Of a stretch of DNA of 64,000 nucleotides, positions 46,486 to 54,692 are shown piece by piece. Under the pieces are notes generated by a model. That model did no database searches. It was given only the letters and a program-made list of their open reading frames with translations, and was not told the origin of the DNA. The DNA is from Lentisphaerota bacterium. Its GTDB lineage: Bacteria > Verrucomicrobiota > Lentisphaeria > Victivallales > Victivallaceae. The stretch is taken from contig JAAEMX010000138.1 in NCBI GenBank assembly GCA_024225035.1, positions 28,756 to 92,755 of the forward strand. The letters are read 5' to 3'. The stretch's first letter is position 1, and every line of letters begins with the position of its first letter. The translations under genes and the position numbers were made by a program.

Positions 46486-47310
46486 TTAAATTTTGACATC
46501 ACCAAAGACATCGCCCAGGCTGCCTAACTTCTGGTTTGGATGGATACGTTTTTTCGTACCTTTACTGCTACTCCCGCTTCCACTATTACCATTAATTACT
46601 TTACGCTGAATTTCAAATATTTTTTTCAATCCGGACTCTGCCAGTTCAAGCATTTCATTAAACTGAGAGCGAGAAAATGGATGCCCCTCAGCAGTTCCCT
46701 GAACTTCAATAAATTTTCCTGATTCAGTCATTACTACATTCATATCAACTTCAGCATTGCAGTCTTCTTCATAGCAAAGGTCTAGAACGGGTTTGCCATC
46801 AACGATACCGACGCTGACCGCTCCAACCAGCTCCTGCATGCAACCAGCTTTAAAGTTGCGTTTGGCATAAGCGGAATTAATTGCGAGTTGAAGAGCAGTT
46901 GCAGCTCCGGTAATGCCGGCACAACGAGTTCCGCCGTCAGCATCAACAACATCACAGTCTATGTAAATAGTATTTTGTCCAAGTTTTTTCAAATCCATAA
47001 CGCCGCGCAGACTTCTGCCGATTAGGCGTTGAATTTCTACAGTACGTCCGCCTTGTTTACCACTTGAAGATTCACGACGCATGCGGTCATGGGTAGAAGC
47101 TGGAAGCATTCCGTATTCACAAGTAAGCCAGCCACCGGGGACATTTTGAGCCCGCATCCAGCCTGGAATCCGGTTTTCAACGCTTACAGCACATACGACC
47201 TTAGTGCCGCCGAATTCAATCATAACTGACGACAAGGGATGAGCCAGATAGTTTTGGGTAATCTTAAGTTTTCTCAGCTGGTCAAAGTCACGTCCGTCTA
47301 CACGTTTCAT
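46486..47310 (-). CDS. rph: RNase PH
   Basis: 274 residues. KRVDGRDFDQLRKLKI, EFGGTKVVCAVSVENRIPGWM, GWLTCEYGMLPASTHDRMRR, EIQRLIGRSLRGVMDLKKLG, DCDVVDADGGTRCAGITGA and EVDMNVVMTESGKFIEVQGT are all conserved. It trims the 3' ends of tRNA precursors by phosphorolysis. The chain has an extra C-terminal tail of about 35 residues (GSGSSSKGTKKRIHPNQKLG), rich in Ser, Gly and Lys. Upstream of dnaX by 27 bp and downstream of the SRP RNA gene. Confidence 0.96.
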   Translation of the reverse strand: MKRVDGRDFDQLRKLKITQNYLAHPLSSVMIEFGGTKVVCAVSVENRIPGWMRAQNVPGGWLTCEYGMLPASTHDRMRRESSSGKQGGRTVEIQRLIGRSLRGVMDLKKLGQNTIYIDCDVVDADGGTRCAGITGAATALQLAINSAYAKRNFKAGCMQELVGAVSVGIVDGKPVLDLCYEEDCNAEVDMNVVMTESGKFIEVQGTAEGHPFSRSQFNEMLELAESGLKKIFEIQRKVINGNSGSGSSSKGTKKRIHPNQKLGSLGDVFGDVKI

Positions 47311-47390
47311 CGCATTTTCCCTAATTCATCCATTTACATATAAAATAGCAGAGCACTTCTCCTTACTCTGAAAGCCTCTTTACAGACAAT

Positions 47391-47396
47391 AAAAAA
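47391..47396 (-). terminator. Poly-U end of the SRP RNA gene
   Basis: Six consecutive T on the coding strand directly after the closing helix of the SRP RNA; the GC-rich terminal stem plus U-run can act as an intrinsic terminator. Confidence 0.6.
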
Positions 47397-47508
47397 GCGC
47401 CGCCGGAACAGATTACCTACAGCACCTGGTTCATTGCATAGAGCTGCTTGGTTCCCCACCTGACTCGATTAGCACGAAGCCAGCGCATAGGGTCCGGTCC
47501 GGCGACGC
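47397..47508 (-). ncRNA. ffs: Small bacterial signal recognition particle RNA (4.5S type)
   Basis: Read leftward, about 112 nt closed by an 11-bp end helix: GCGUCGCCGGA at the 5' end pairs fully with UCCGGCGGCGC at the 3' end (one U-G). The apical SRP54-binding region reads GUCAGGUGGGGAACCAAGCAGC in two parts, that is, GUCAGGU-GG-GGAA-CC-AAGCAGC. This is the universal GGAA tetraloop with the asymmetric AAGCAGC loop, with GG/CC where most bacteria have CC/GG. A UUUUUU run (47391-47396) follows. It pairs with Ffh to target membrane proteins. Position near dnaX resembles Firmicutes scr. No Alu domain, so the short form. Confidence 0.92.
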
Positions 47509-47549
47509 AAATAAAATCAAAATTTGCAGTCCGGGAGAAAGAACTTACA

Positions 47550-48410
47550 CTACTTCCCGAAATATTCAAGGCAAAGAGTTAATTCCTTGCGCAGTTTTTT
47601 TCTGTCAACAACACGGTCAATTAAGCCTTTTTCCAACAGAAACTCTGCAGTCTGAAAACCTTCGGGCAAAGAAGCGTTAATTGTTTCCTGGATAACACGG
47701 GGACCAGCAAAACCTACCATAGCGCCGGGTTCAGCGATATTAATGTCTCCGAGGGTCGCATAGCTGGCTGTAACTCCACCATAAGTTGGGTTTGCCAGAA
47801 TGACGATATAAGGCAGTCCGGCTTCAGCCAGACGATCGAGTGCTGCACAAGTTTTGGGCATCTGCATTAAGCTCAGGATACCCTCCTGCATGCGGGCGCC
47901 ACCACTAGCTGTAACCATTACAGCAGGAACTTTTAGTTCAAGGGCTTTTTCAAGCATGCGGGTAATTTTTTCACCAACTACAGATCCCATTGATCCGGCA
48001 AAAAAGCTAAAATTCATCACGCCTATAGCAAACTTTTTGCCTTCAATAGTACCAACACCACAAGTTACAGCTTCATTTGCGCCGGTAACTTTCTCATAAG
48101 TGTTTAAGCGGTCAGTGTATTTCTTTGAGTCGACAAATTTAAGAGGGTCAACTGATTTAAGTTCTTTATCAATTTCCTGAAAGCTACCTTCATCAGTAAG
48201 CAATTTGATGCGTTCAGTAACTGTCAGCGGAGCATGGTAATTACAATGCGGGCAGACGCTGAGATTTTTTTCCAGCTCTTTTTTATATAAAGTACGGCTG
48301 CAGCTACGACACTTCAGCCAAAGGCCTTCTGGGATATCACGTTTCTTCGCACTGGAACGAGATATTTTTATCGTTGAATATTTTGCTTTTCCACTTCCAA
48401 ATAAAGCCAT
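47550..48410 (-). CDS. accD: Acetyl-CoA carboxylase carboxyltransferase subunit beta
   Basis: 286 residues from the ATG at 48410 (GGAG ten bases upstream, protein MALFGSGKAKYS); a GTG at 48449 is in frame but unsupported. The N-terminal zinc ribbon is CRSCSRTLYKKELEKNLSVC then PHC. The crotonase-like core has GGARMQEGILSLMQMPKT, GVTASYATLGDINIAEPGA and GFAGPRVIQETI. With AccA it moves the carboxyl group from biotin to acetyl-CoA to make malonyl-CoA. accA is not in the window. First clear gene of the leftward cluster after comF. Confidence 0.95.
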   Translation of the reverse strand: MALFGSGKAKYSTIKISRSSAKKRDIPEGLWLKCRSCSRTLYKKELEKNLSVCPHCNYHAPLTVTERIKLLTDEGSFQEIDKELKSVDPLKFVDSKKYTDRLNTYEKVTGANEAVTCGVGTIEGKKFAIGVMNFSFFAGSMGSVVGEKITRMLEKALELKVPAVMVTASGGARMQEGILSLMQMPKTCAALDRLAEAGLPYIVILANPTYGGVTASYATLGDINIAEPGAMVGFAGPRVIQETINASLPEGFQTAEFLLEKGLIDRVVDRKKLRKELTLCLEYFGK

Positions 48411-48631
48411 GTTAAATATACTCCATAAAGTTTCTGATAATAAAACCACAAACCGTATTTTTAATTTTCCCTATCACACCCGTTTTGAACAAATGATTAC
48501 TTTTCGACCGCTGTTGTAAACATTGCCGATTATATTTAAGCTTTTGACATTAGCACCGTTTCAGTGCAAAATCAATTATTTTTCATCAATAAACCCAGAA
48601 TAAATTACTCATCACGTCCGGCACCTTGATT

Positions 48632-49363
48632 TTACCTGCGCCCAATCACCAGTATATAGACTTGCGCACTACATTTTTCCTTAAGCACGTTCGCGGCGGC
48701 ACTCAAAGTAGCGCCTGTGGTCATAACATCATCAATCAATAAAATTGTCTTACCTTGAACCGCTGCCTTTAAGTTTATATCAAAGGCATTCAGCAGGTTT
48801 TTCCGGCGTTCATCACGGTTTAATTTAGCCTGCTGTCTGGTTCGTTTGACACGTCTAAGCATTCTAGAGCACGGAATGTCAGAAAACCGTCCCAACTCTT
48901 CACAAAAAAGCACGGACTGGTTGTAACCTCTCCAAAAACACCGGCTCCAATGCAGCGGGACAGGCACAATATAATCAAACTTAACATTGCTGGAACTAAG
49001 GATATCTTTACTCAAAATGGCAAGCGGACGAGCCAGTTCCGGTGAATTATGAAATTTGAAACGGTGTATCACTTGCTGCCCCAGTCCACGCAATTCAAAA
49101 ATAGCAAAAGCGCCCTCCCATGGACGCTGTTCAAACTCTATACACTTGGTGCATAGTTCAAGTACTCCGTCTAGAGCTCCGCCACAACCCGGACAGCGTG
49201 TACCTTTCACTAGCCTGAGCTTTTTCAGGCAATCCAAACAAAAGTTATTAATCCCATCAGTTTTGACTCCGCAAAAAGGGCATGGAAAAGAACAGAAGAA
49301 CTGTGCTGTTTTCAGGATTCCTGGTCCAATCTGATCTAAAAGTTTTTTGCCGATTATATTCAT
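48632..49363 (-). CDS. comF: ComF-family phosphoribosyltransferase-like protein
   Basis: 243 residues from the ATG at 49363, which has AGGAAA about 7 bases upstream; the frame stays open another 35 codons but that part is not family-like. Two zinc-binding pairs, CPFCGVKTDGINNFCLDC and CPGCGGALDGVLELCTKC, open the protein. A PRTase domain follows with YDYIVPVPLHW-like LHWSRCFWRGYNQ, RTRQQAKLNRDERRKNLLNAF and the PRPP loop ILLIDDVMTTGATLSAAA. ComF proteins assist single-strand DNA handling in natural transformation. Upstream of accD by 221 bp. Confidence 0.9.
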   Translation of the reverse strand: MNIIGKKLLDQIGPGILKTAQFFCSFPCPFCGVKTDGINNFCLDCLKKLRLVKGTRCPGCGGALDGVLELCTKCIEFEQRPWEGAFAIFELRGLGQQVIHRFKFHNSPELARPLAILSKDILSSSNVKFDYIVPVPLHWSRCFWRGYNQSVLFCEELGRFSDIPCSRMLRRVKRTRQQAKLNRDERRKNLLNAFDINLKAAVQGKTILLIDDVMTTGATLSAAANVLKEKCSAQVYILVIGRR

Positions 49364-49495
49364 CATGTTTCCTGTGTAGCTCATAGGATAATCTGCAAAA
49401 CAAAAAAAATCAATTATAGATTGCAAAACTACAGGCTTAAGGCATATTAATTTCAAGAAAGAAAGCATAAAGGAAAAATAAAAAGCTACGAGGAT

Positions 49496-50131
49496 ATGGA
49501 AACTGCAAATTTAATAATTTTACGTAAAACTCCATACGGCGAAACCAGCCTGATTATCAGTGGCCTTAGCGATGATTTTGGCAAACTTGACCTTATGGTC
49601 AAAGGCGCCCGTGCCACAGGTAAAAAAAAGTTTCCTGCTATTGACCTTTTCCGAGAGGTTCAGATAACTTTTTCTGAAAAAGGCAAGTCTGAACTGCATA
49701 CAGCGACCAATGCCGAAGTTATCCGTGCTAATGATGCTTTAGCAAATAGTACAGAAGCATTTAAATTTGCCACAATTATCAGCAGTTTTATTTTAAAAAA
49801 CACAGCAGCTGAACTCCCCTGCCCTCTGACCTACGAGTCACTGCGCCACATACTGGAAAACCTTGCAATCATAGGACATAAACAATCAGCGCCATGGAGC
49901 ATAGAGGAATGTTCGGTCATTTTAAAAACAACTTTTCTCTATGAAAACGGTATGCTGCCTGAAGACTTCAACGAAAACCCTGAACTGAATAGAAAAACTC
50001 AGGAGTTTTTACATAATCTTATAGAATGTGGAAATGAAGGCACGAATCTACAGAACATCCCGTCTCAAGCCCTGCACAAGATAAACAAATGGCTAAACAG
50101 CCTGATTAGATACCAGCAATTAAAATACTGA
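49496..50131 (+). CDS. recO: DNA repair protein RecO
   Basis: 211 residues. The N-terminal OB fold has ILRKTPYGETSLIISGLSDDFGK, LMVKGARATGKKKFPAIDLF and REVQITFSEKGKSELHTATN; the C-terminal part is helical. The C4 zinc finger found in many RecO proteins is absent, leaving a shorter form. Works with RecR in RecA loading. Divergent from comF with a 132-bp gap. Confidence 0.88.
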   Translation: METANLIILRKTPYGETSLIISGLSDDFGKLDLMVKGARATGKKKFPAIDLFREVQITFSEKGKSELHTATNAEVIRANDALANSTEAFKFATIISSFILKNTAAELPCPLTYESLRHILENLAIIGHKQSAPWSIEECSVILKTTFLYENGMLPEDFNENPELNRKTQEFLHNLIECGNEGTNLQNIPSQALHKINKWLNSLIRYQQLKY

Positions 50132-50217
50132 CTCTGCTTGATTTTACTTGATTTCAAAGCTATACTTATTTCTACAAATTATATCCGAAAGGGTCAAATA
50201 GCGATCAGGAGGATTCC

Positions 50218-50838
50218 ATGCAAAAGAAAATCATAGCAGGCTTACTAACTCTTACTATTGGACTCAGCTGCATAGCCGGCGGCAAAGTTAGAATTGATAT
50301 CAAAGGTATCAAAAACAAGATCCCTCTAACCTTCGGCAAATGCGATAAAAACATTGTATTGCAGCGCATTACAGAAGAAGCCGCTGCTGATCAGCAATAT
50401 ACCGTTTGTGCCCGCAGTAAAACCGGCACAACAAAAGATTGGAAAAAGTACAGCTTCAGCTTTACCCCACAAGCCAGCGGACTCATATCCATTTATTTTC
50501 GCGGACCGGTCGTTTGCGACGCAACCGGCAAGCAACTGAAAATCTGGATCGCTTATGATAATATAAAAGTCACCGGCACCAAGGCAAAATTCGGTGACTT
50601 TGAATATGCCAATAAAAAGGATTTTTTTGATGGCTTCAAGGGATGTACCGCCAATATGGTAACAGACGTTGAAGATGCTCAAAGCGGAAAAAATTATGTA
50701 GTCACCTGGCACAGCAGCCCCGTACTGCAAACCTTAAACATAATAAAAGGCCAGACCGTGACAGTCACATTCTACGCGAAACAGTCCAACGGCAAGGTTT
50801 TACAAAAAACAGTCGGTGCCAGCAATAACATTGGCTGA
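50218..50838 (+). CDS. Secreted hypothetical protein, beta-rich
   Basis: 206 residues. KKIIAGLLTLTIGLSCIAGG is a signal peptide and SCIAG could be a weak lipobox (Cys near residue 19), so it may be a lipoprotein. The mature part (YSFSFTPQASGLISIYFRGP, IAYDNIKVTGTKAKFGDFEY, GKNYVVTWHSSPVLQTLNI) resembles jelly-roll carbohydrate-binding folds with short alternating strands, but no family was recognised. Good ribosome site (AGGAGG-like). Followed by a strong terminator, so a single-gene unit. Confidence 0.6.
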   Translation: MQKKIIAGLLTLTIGLSCIAGGKVRIDIKGIKNKIPLTFGKCDKNIVLQRITEEAAADQQYTVCARSKTGTTKDWKKYSFSFTPQASGLISIYFRGPVVCDATGKQLKIWIAYDNIKVTGTKAKFGDFEYANKKDFFDGFKGCTANMVTDVEDAQSGKNYVVTWHSSPVLQTLNIIKGQTVTVTFYAKQSNGKVLQKTVGASNNIG

Positions 50839-50855
50839 ATCAGCTTATTTTTATC

Positions 50856-50881
50856 GGGGAGCAAATGCTCCCCTTTTTTTA
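50856..50881 (+). terminator. Intrinsic terminator
   Basis: GGGGAGCA (50856-50863) pairs with TGCTCCCC (50866-50873) across AA, followed by eight T. Ends the secreted-protein gene. Confidence 0.92.
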
Positions 50882-51050
50882 TGCAAATACTTGCCTGACA
50901 ATTATTCTACCAAAACTTACACAAAGTGAAAACAGCGTTTGCAAAAGGCCTGTCGGCTGCTATTTTCCTGGCACAGGCATTTTTAAGGAACATTTTGCCA
51001 AAGCAAGCCCTCTAATTAATGATATATAATAATAAATCTGGTGAGACACC

Positions 51051-51740
51051 ATGAAAAATAAAATAAAAGTAGTCGGGGTTGACGCGGATGATACTTTATG
51101 GGTAAATCAACCTTACTTTGACGATGCTGAAAACACTTACGCCAGCATAATGGCGCCTTATATATCTGAAGACAAGCTGTTGCGTGAGCTATTAAATACA
51201 CAGTCAAGAAATATTCCGATTTATGGCTACGGGGTCAAATCATTTGTCTTGTCAATGATAGAAACCGCTTGTTTACTTTCGCATAATAAGATAGATGCCG
51301 CTTCCATTCAGTCCATAATTAAAATTGGTAAAGATATTTTCAGCAAGCAGGTTGAATTGCTGGATCACGTTGATGACGTCCTTAAAAATCTGAAAGAGCG
51401 ATACCGCTTAATACTGATGACCAAAGGTGACCTGCTTGACCAAAAGCGTAAGCTCCATCAATCCAGACTAAAAAATCACTTTCATCACGTTGAGGTAATG
51501 AGCAATAAGGCTGAGGAGGACTATGCAGCCGTATTCAAGCGCAATGCCATAGTTGCCGAAGAATTCATGATGATCGGAAACTCAATGAAGTCTGATATTA
51601 TTCCAGTTCTAAACCTCGGAGCTTATGCTATGCATGTCCCTTACCATGCGACATGGGTACATGAGGTATCCCAGGAAGACCTTGAACACCCCAAGTTACT
51701 TCGAGCTGAAAGTATAAAAGCCATTATGAATATACTATAA
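51051..51740 (+). CDS. HAD-superfamily hydrolase
   Basis: 229 residues. Motif I GVDADDTLWVN (nucleophile Asp and general acid Asp), motif II LILMTKGD, motif III Lys about 150 and motif IV FMMIGNSMKSDIIPVLNLGA. The cap between motifs I and II is helical (class C1). This matches YjjG/pyrophosphatase-like HAD phosphatases that act on nucleotides or sugar phosphates. Substrate unknown. Stands alone between terminators. Confidence 0.85.
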   Translation: MKNKIKVVGVDADDTLWVNQPYFDDAENTYASIMAPYISEDKLLRELLNTQSRNIPIYGYGVKSFVLSMIETACLLSHNKIDAASIQSIIKIGKDIFSKQVELLDHVDDVLKNLKERYRLILMTKGDLLDQKRKLHQSRLKNHFHHVEVMSNKAEEDYAAVFKRNAIVAEEFMMIGNSMKSDIIPVLNLGAYAMHVPYHATWVHEVSQEDLEHPKLLRAESIKAIMNIL

Positions 51741-51774
51741 ATGAACTATCAAGCGGCGGATTAACGCTGCTTTT

Positions 51775-52599
51775 TTACTTAGACTTAGCAGCCTTTCTTG
51801 CATCGCGAGCTGTAATTCTGGCAGCCTTGCCCTGAACAGAATGGATAATAAATTTATCCTTAAAAAAGCGTTCTCCAGCAAGCTGACAATAACGCTTCCA
51901 AAAGCGAAGAATATCTGTTCTGGAAATATACGGTCCGGCAGAAAAAAGGAGCTGAGCCAAATCTTTTACCCGCCAGCGCCAGGAAAGTTTCTTTTGAATA
52001 ATTAAACGCTGCAAGTCAATAAGATAAATTTTATCATTTTCTTTTTCACGCACAAACATGTGTACGAGGTAAAAGTCCTGGTGTGCATAATTACGGGCAT
52101 GCATTGCCCCTGCTATCTCAGCGATACTGTCTATCAGTTTCAATCGCCTTTCTCGGTCAGCTGGAGTAAACTCCTTAAAAAGTTTAGCGGCTTTGACATA
52201 ATCAGTAATGCCGAGAGTCAGGTTACACGAACAGCCTTTGCATGGAGAAGCAACCGCCATCGGAACCATTGTAGAGATTCCGGCACGGTGAAACGCTCTA
52301 AGCGCCCGCCACTCATGGAAAGCATCAAAAGTGTGGAACTTTAATGAAAAAACCTTTTTCAAAATTTCACGCTTTGGCTCAGGAGAATATCGCTTAATGT
52401 ATGCCTCAACTTTGCCACCGTCCGGTTTATTCAAAAAAATACGCTCGGTGCCACGCTGTTTGAGTATCTTCTTTACAGCGATTCCTTCGAAATCCCACAA
52501 GTCACGGGCCGTTTTAATACCATTAAATTTCAATAATTCAACGTAGTCTTTATTTACGATCAGCTTGTGGTCGTCCAGTCTTTCAGTTTCATAATTCAT
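51775..52599 (-). CDS. WaaP/RfaP-type lipopolysaccharide core heptose kinase
   Basis: 274 residues from the ATG at 52599, which begins 11 bases after the glycosyltransferase stop; the frame is open 14 codons further upstream inside that gene, with no better ribosome site. The kinase signatures are EWRALRAFHRAGISTMVPMA, ITDYVKAAKLFKEF, NYAHQDFYLVHMFV with catalytic Asp, and IYLIDLQRL. WaaP phosphorylates a heptose of the inner core, which stabilises the outer membrane. Next to a WaaG-like transferase, which supports that role. Confidence 0.85.
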   Translation of the reverse strand: MNYETERLDDHKLIVNKDYVELLKFNGIKTARDLWDFEGIAVKKILKQRGTERIFLNKPDGGKVEAYIKRYSPEPKREILKKVFSLKFHTFDAFHEWRALRAFHRAGISTMVPMAVASPCKGCSCNLTLGITDYVKAAKLFKEFTPADRERRLKLIDSIAEIAGAMHARNYAHQDFYLVHMFVREKENDKIYLIDLQRLIIQKKLSWRWRVKDLAQLLFSAGPYISRTDILRFWKRYCQLAGERFFKDKFIIHSVQGKAARITARDARKAAKSK

Positions 52600-52609
52600 A
52601 CAGCACAAC

Positions 52610-53761
52610 TCACTTCTGATTAGCATTCTCTTTTTCAGCACAGTAATTTAAAAAAATGCGCTCTAAATCGTCAATATGTTTTTTCCAGGTAAAGTCCCTG
52701 GTAGATGCTACCGCGTCAGCAGCAAATTTTACGTGCTCATCTTCTGGCAACTTGGCGTAAGCACTGACAATCTCCGCCAGCCTGTTTATTCTATCAGGAG
52801 CCGTTACCAGAAAACCGTTAGAATTTTCTTTAATAACTTCAGCGGCGCCTATTTGCCTGGTTGTAACCACAGGAACTCCGCAGGCGTTTGCTTCAAGTAC
52901 GACATTCCCAAAGGTTTCATAGTGACTGGGATAAAGGAAAAGATCTGACGCAATAAAATATTCACGCATATTTTTCTGACGTCCGGTAAAAAACAAATTT
53001 TCAGCGACGCCAAGCTTTTCAGCCATCTTTATATAAGGCTGCGGCTTATCGCCACCAACAACCATAAGAGTTGTTTTCATGCGAACATCCGGGTCAAGCT
53101 TTGAAATTGCTTTAATAGCCTCTTTCAGCCCTTTAATTTTAAAGTTGCCTGCGGCAAACATACAGACAAAACGGCCAGTAATATGCAGTTTTTTTCTAGC
53201 TTCAAGTTTTTCTTCCGGCTCGGCAGGGTAAAACAGCTTATGATTTATGCCGTTGTATAAAACATGAACTTTATTCTCAGGGTATTTATAATGCTTGACC
53301 AGCTGCTTTTTTATAAGTTTAGAATTTGCGATAACCAGGCCGGTATTTTCTGAACTAAGCGTTTTCTTTTCCAACTTTAGAATTGACCTGTGTCGGGGGT
53401 TAAACTTCGCCATACAGGAATAACCAAGCGGCAGCCACTCGATATGAAGCTGCTCCGTTATCCTGAAAATGTCCACAGGACACGTTCGACACATGGAATA
53501 AACTATATCAAACTGGCTTCTGAGATCATTTTTATTAAGACAATTTTGAACGTGGCGGTTAAATGAAGAAGTTTTACTAAAGCCTTTTCCACGAGGGACT
53601 TTGACCCAATGCAGCTTCTTTGTCTCTTCTGCGTTAAAAACTTCTGATAAAATCGTTATTTCATGACCTTTTTCAATAAAACACTTTACAAAGCGCTCTG
53701 CGACTTTCTCCGCCCCTCCTCTACCAGGCAAGTACTTTTTTCTGATTAATGCAATTTTCAT
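52610..53761 (-). CDS. Family 4 glycosyltransferase (WaaG-like)
   Basis: 383 residues from the ATG at 53761 (protein MKIALIRKKYLPGRGGAEKV); a TTG four codons earlier is the only longer start. GT-B fold with RGGAEKVAERFVKCF in the N domain, VIANSKLIKKQLVKHYKYPENKV, and C domain VCMFAAGNFKIKGL and LYPSHYETFGNVVLEANACG with the donor-binding ExxAxG variant. The length and RGGAE start suit core glucosyltransferase WaaG. Co-transcribed with the WaaP-like kinase. Confidence 0.85.
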   Translation of the reverse strand: MKIALIRKKYLPGRGGAEKVAERFVKCFIEKGHEITILSEVFNAEETKKLHWVKVPRGKGFSKTSSFNRHVQNCLNKNDLRSQFDIVYSMCRTCPVDIFRITEQLHIEWLPLGYSCMAKFNPRHRSILKLEKKTLSSENTGLVIANSKLIKKQLVKHYKYPENKVHVLYNGINHKLFYPAEPEEKLEARKKLHITGRFVCMFAAGNFKIKGLKEAIKAISKLDPDVRMKTTLMVVGGDKPQPYIKMAEKLGVAENLFFTGRQKNMREYFIASDLFLYPSHYETFGNVVLEANACGVPVVTTRQIGAAEVIKENSNGFLVTAPDRINRLAEIVSAYAKLPEDEHVKFAADAVASTRDFTWKKHIDDLERIFLNYCAEKENANQK

Positions 53762-53779
53762 AGTTTTTACCAAGCCTCT

Positions 53780-54586
53780 TCAACAAGTTTTCCAGTCACG
53801 CTGCCTGGCGGCCTCATAAAGGAGGATCGTAGCGGCAGTCGCCACATTTAGCGAATCAATTTTGCCAAGCATCGGTATGCGTACGTTGATGTCTGCCTTA
53901 TTTAACCAGACATCAGTTAAGCCGTGTTGTTCAGTCCCAACTACAATTGCGACGCCTTGTGTCATATCAACATCGGTATAAATTTCGTCAGTATGAGGCG
54001 TTGCAGCCAAAGCACGAATATTATTTTTTTGCAACCATTCTATTGTTTCTTCAGATGTTGCTTCAGCCATAGGCACAGAAAACAACGCTCCTGTGCTGGC
54101 TCGAATTACGTTAGGATTGTAAATATCAGTGCATTTATTGCAGATAATAAGTCCGTCAACACCAGCCGCATCAGCTGACCTGAGAATTGAACCAAGGTTT
54201 CCCGGTTTCTCAACAGCTTCAGCAACGATGTACAGTCCATTAGGCTTAACGGGAAGATCTTCAAGTTTATGCTGCTGCATCTCTGCAATAGCGACTAATC
54301 CTTCAGGTCGATCTCTATAAGCCATTTTTTCGAGGAGGAAATCCGGCACTTCCATAACCGAGATACCATTTTCCTCAAGATTTTTCAGCAAGGGCAGCTC
54401 ATTTTCGCCTAGAAACATATCTGGGCAGCAGAAAACTTCTTTAATTTTCATGCCGTATTCTCTGCCGCGAATAAGCTCTCTGTAGCCCTCAAGCAAGGTC
54501 AATTTTTCCTTTTCCCGGGTTCTCCGGTTACGTAGCTTGATGGCATGCTTTATCCTGGCATTCTGCCCGCTGGATATCTTCAACAT
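53780..54586 (-). CDS. SpoU/TrmH-family RNA 2'-O-methyltransferase
   Basis: 268 residues. An N-terminal substrate-binding region (ISSGQNARIKHAIKLRNRRTR) precedes the SPOUT fold: motif 1 EAVEKPGNLGSILRSADAAG with catalytic Arg, motif 2 IVVGTEQHGLTDVW and motif 3 IRIPMLGKIDSLNVATAATI-like VRIPMLGKIDSLNVATAA. It methylates ribose in rRNA or tRNA with S-adenosylmethionine as donor, through a knotted cofactor site. RlmB or TsnR-like; the site is not predictable. Just upstream of the core-glycosyltransferase gene. Confidence 0.9.
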   Translation of the reverse strand: MLKISSGQNARIKHAIKLRNRRTREKEKLTLLEGYRELIRGREYGMKIKEVFCCPDMFLGENELPLLKNLEENGISVMEVPDFLLEKMAYRDRPEGLVAIAEMQQHKLEDLPVKPNGLYIVAEAVEKPGNLGSILRSADAAGVDGLIICNKCTDIYNPNVIRASTGALFSVPMAEATSEETIEWLQKNNIRALAATPHTDEIYTDVDMTQGVAIVVGTEQHGLTDVWLNKADINVRIPMLGKIDSLNVATAATILLYEAARQRDWKTC

Positions 54587-54692
54587 ATTATATAAACTTC
54601 CAAAAATTTCGTATTTATGTGCAAAAAGCTAGACTGTTCTAATATAACGGCAGCAAAATTAAAAACAAACCGTTATTGGCCGTCATCCGTCA

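Noticed and set aside
48540..48580. GCAC ... GTGC hairpin next to TTGACA upstream of accD
   Set aside because: The arms are only four bases and the promoter elements on the accD strand cannot be spaced correctly.
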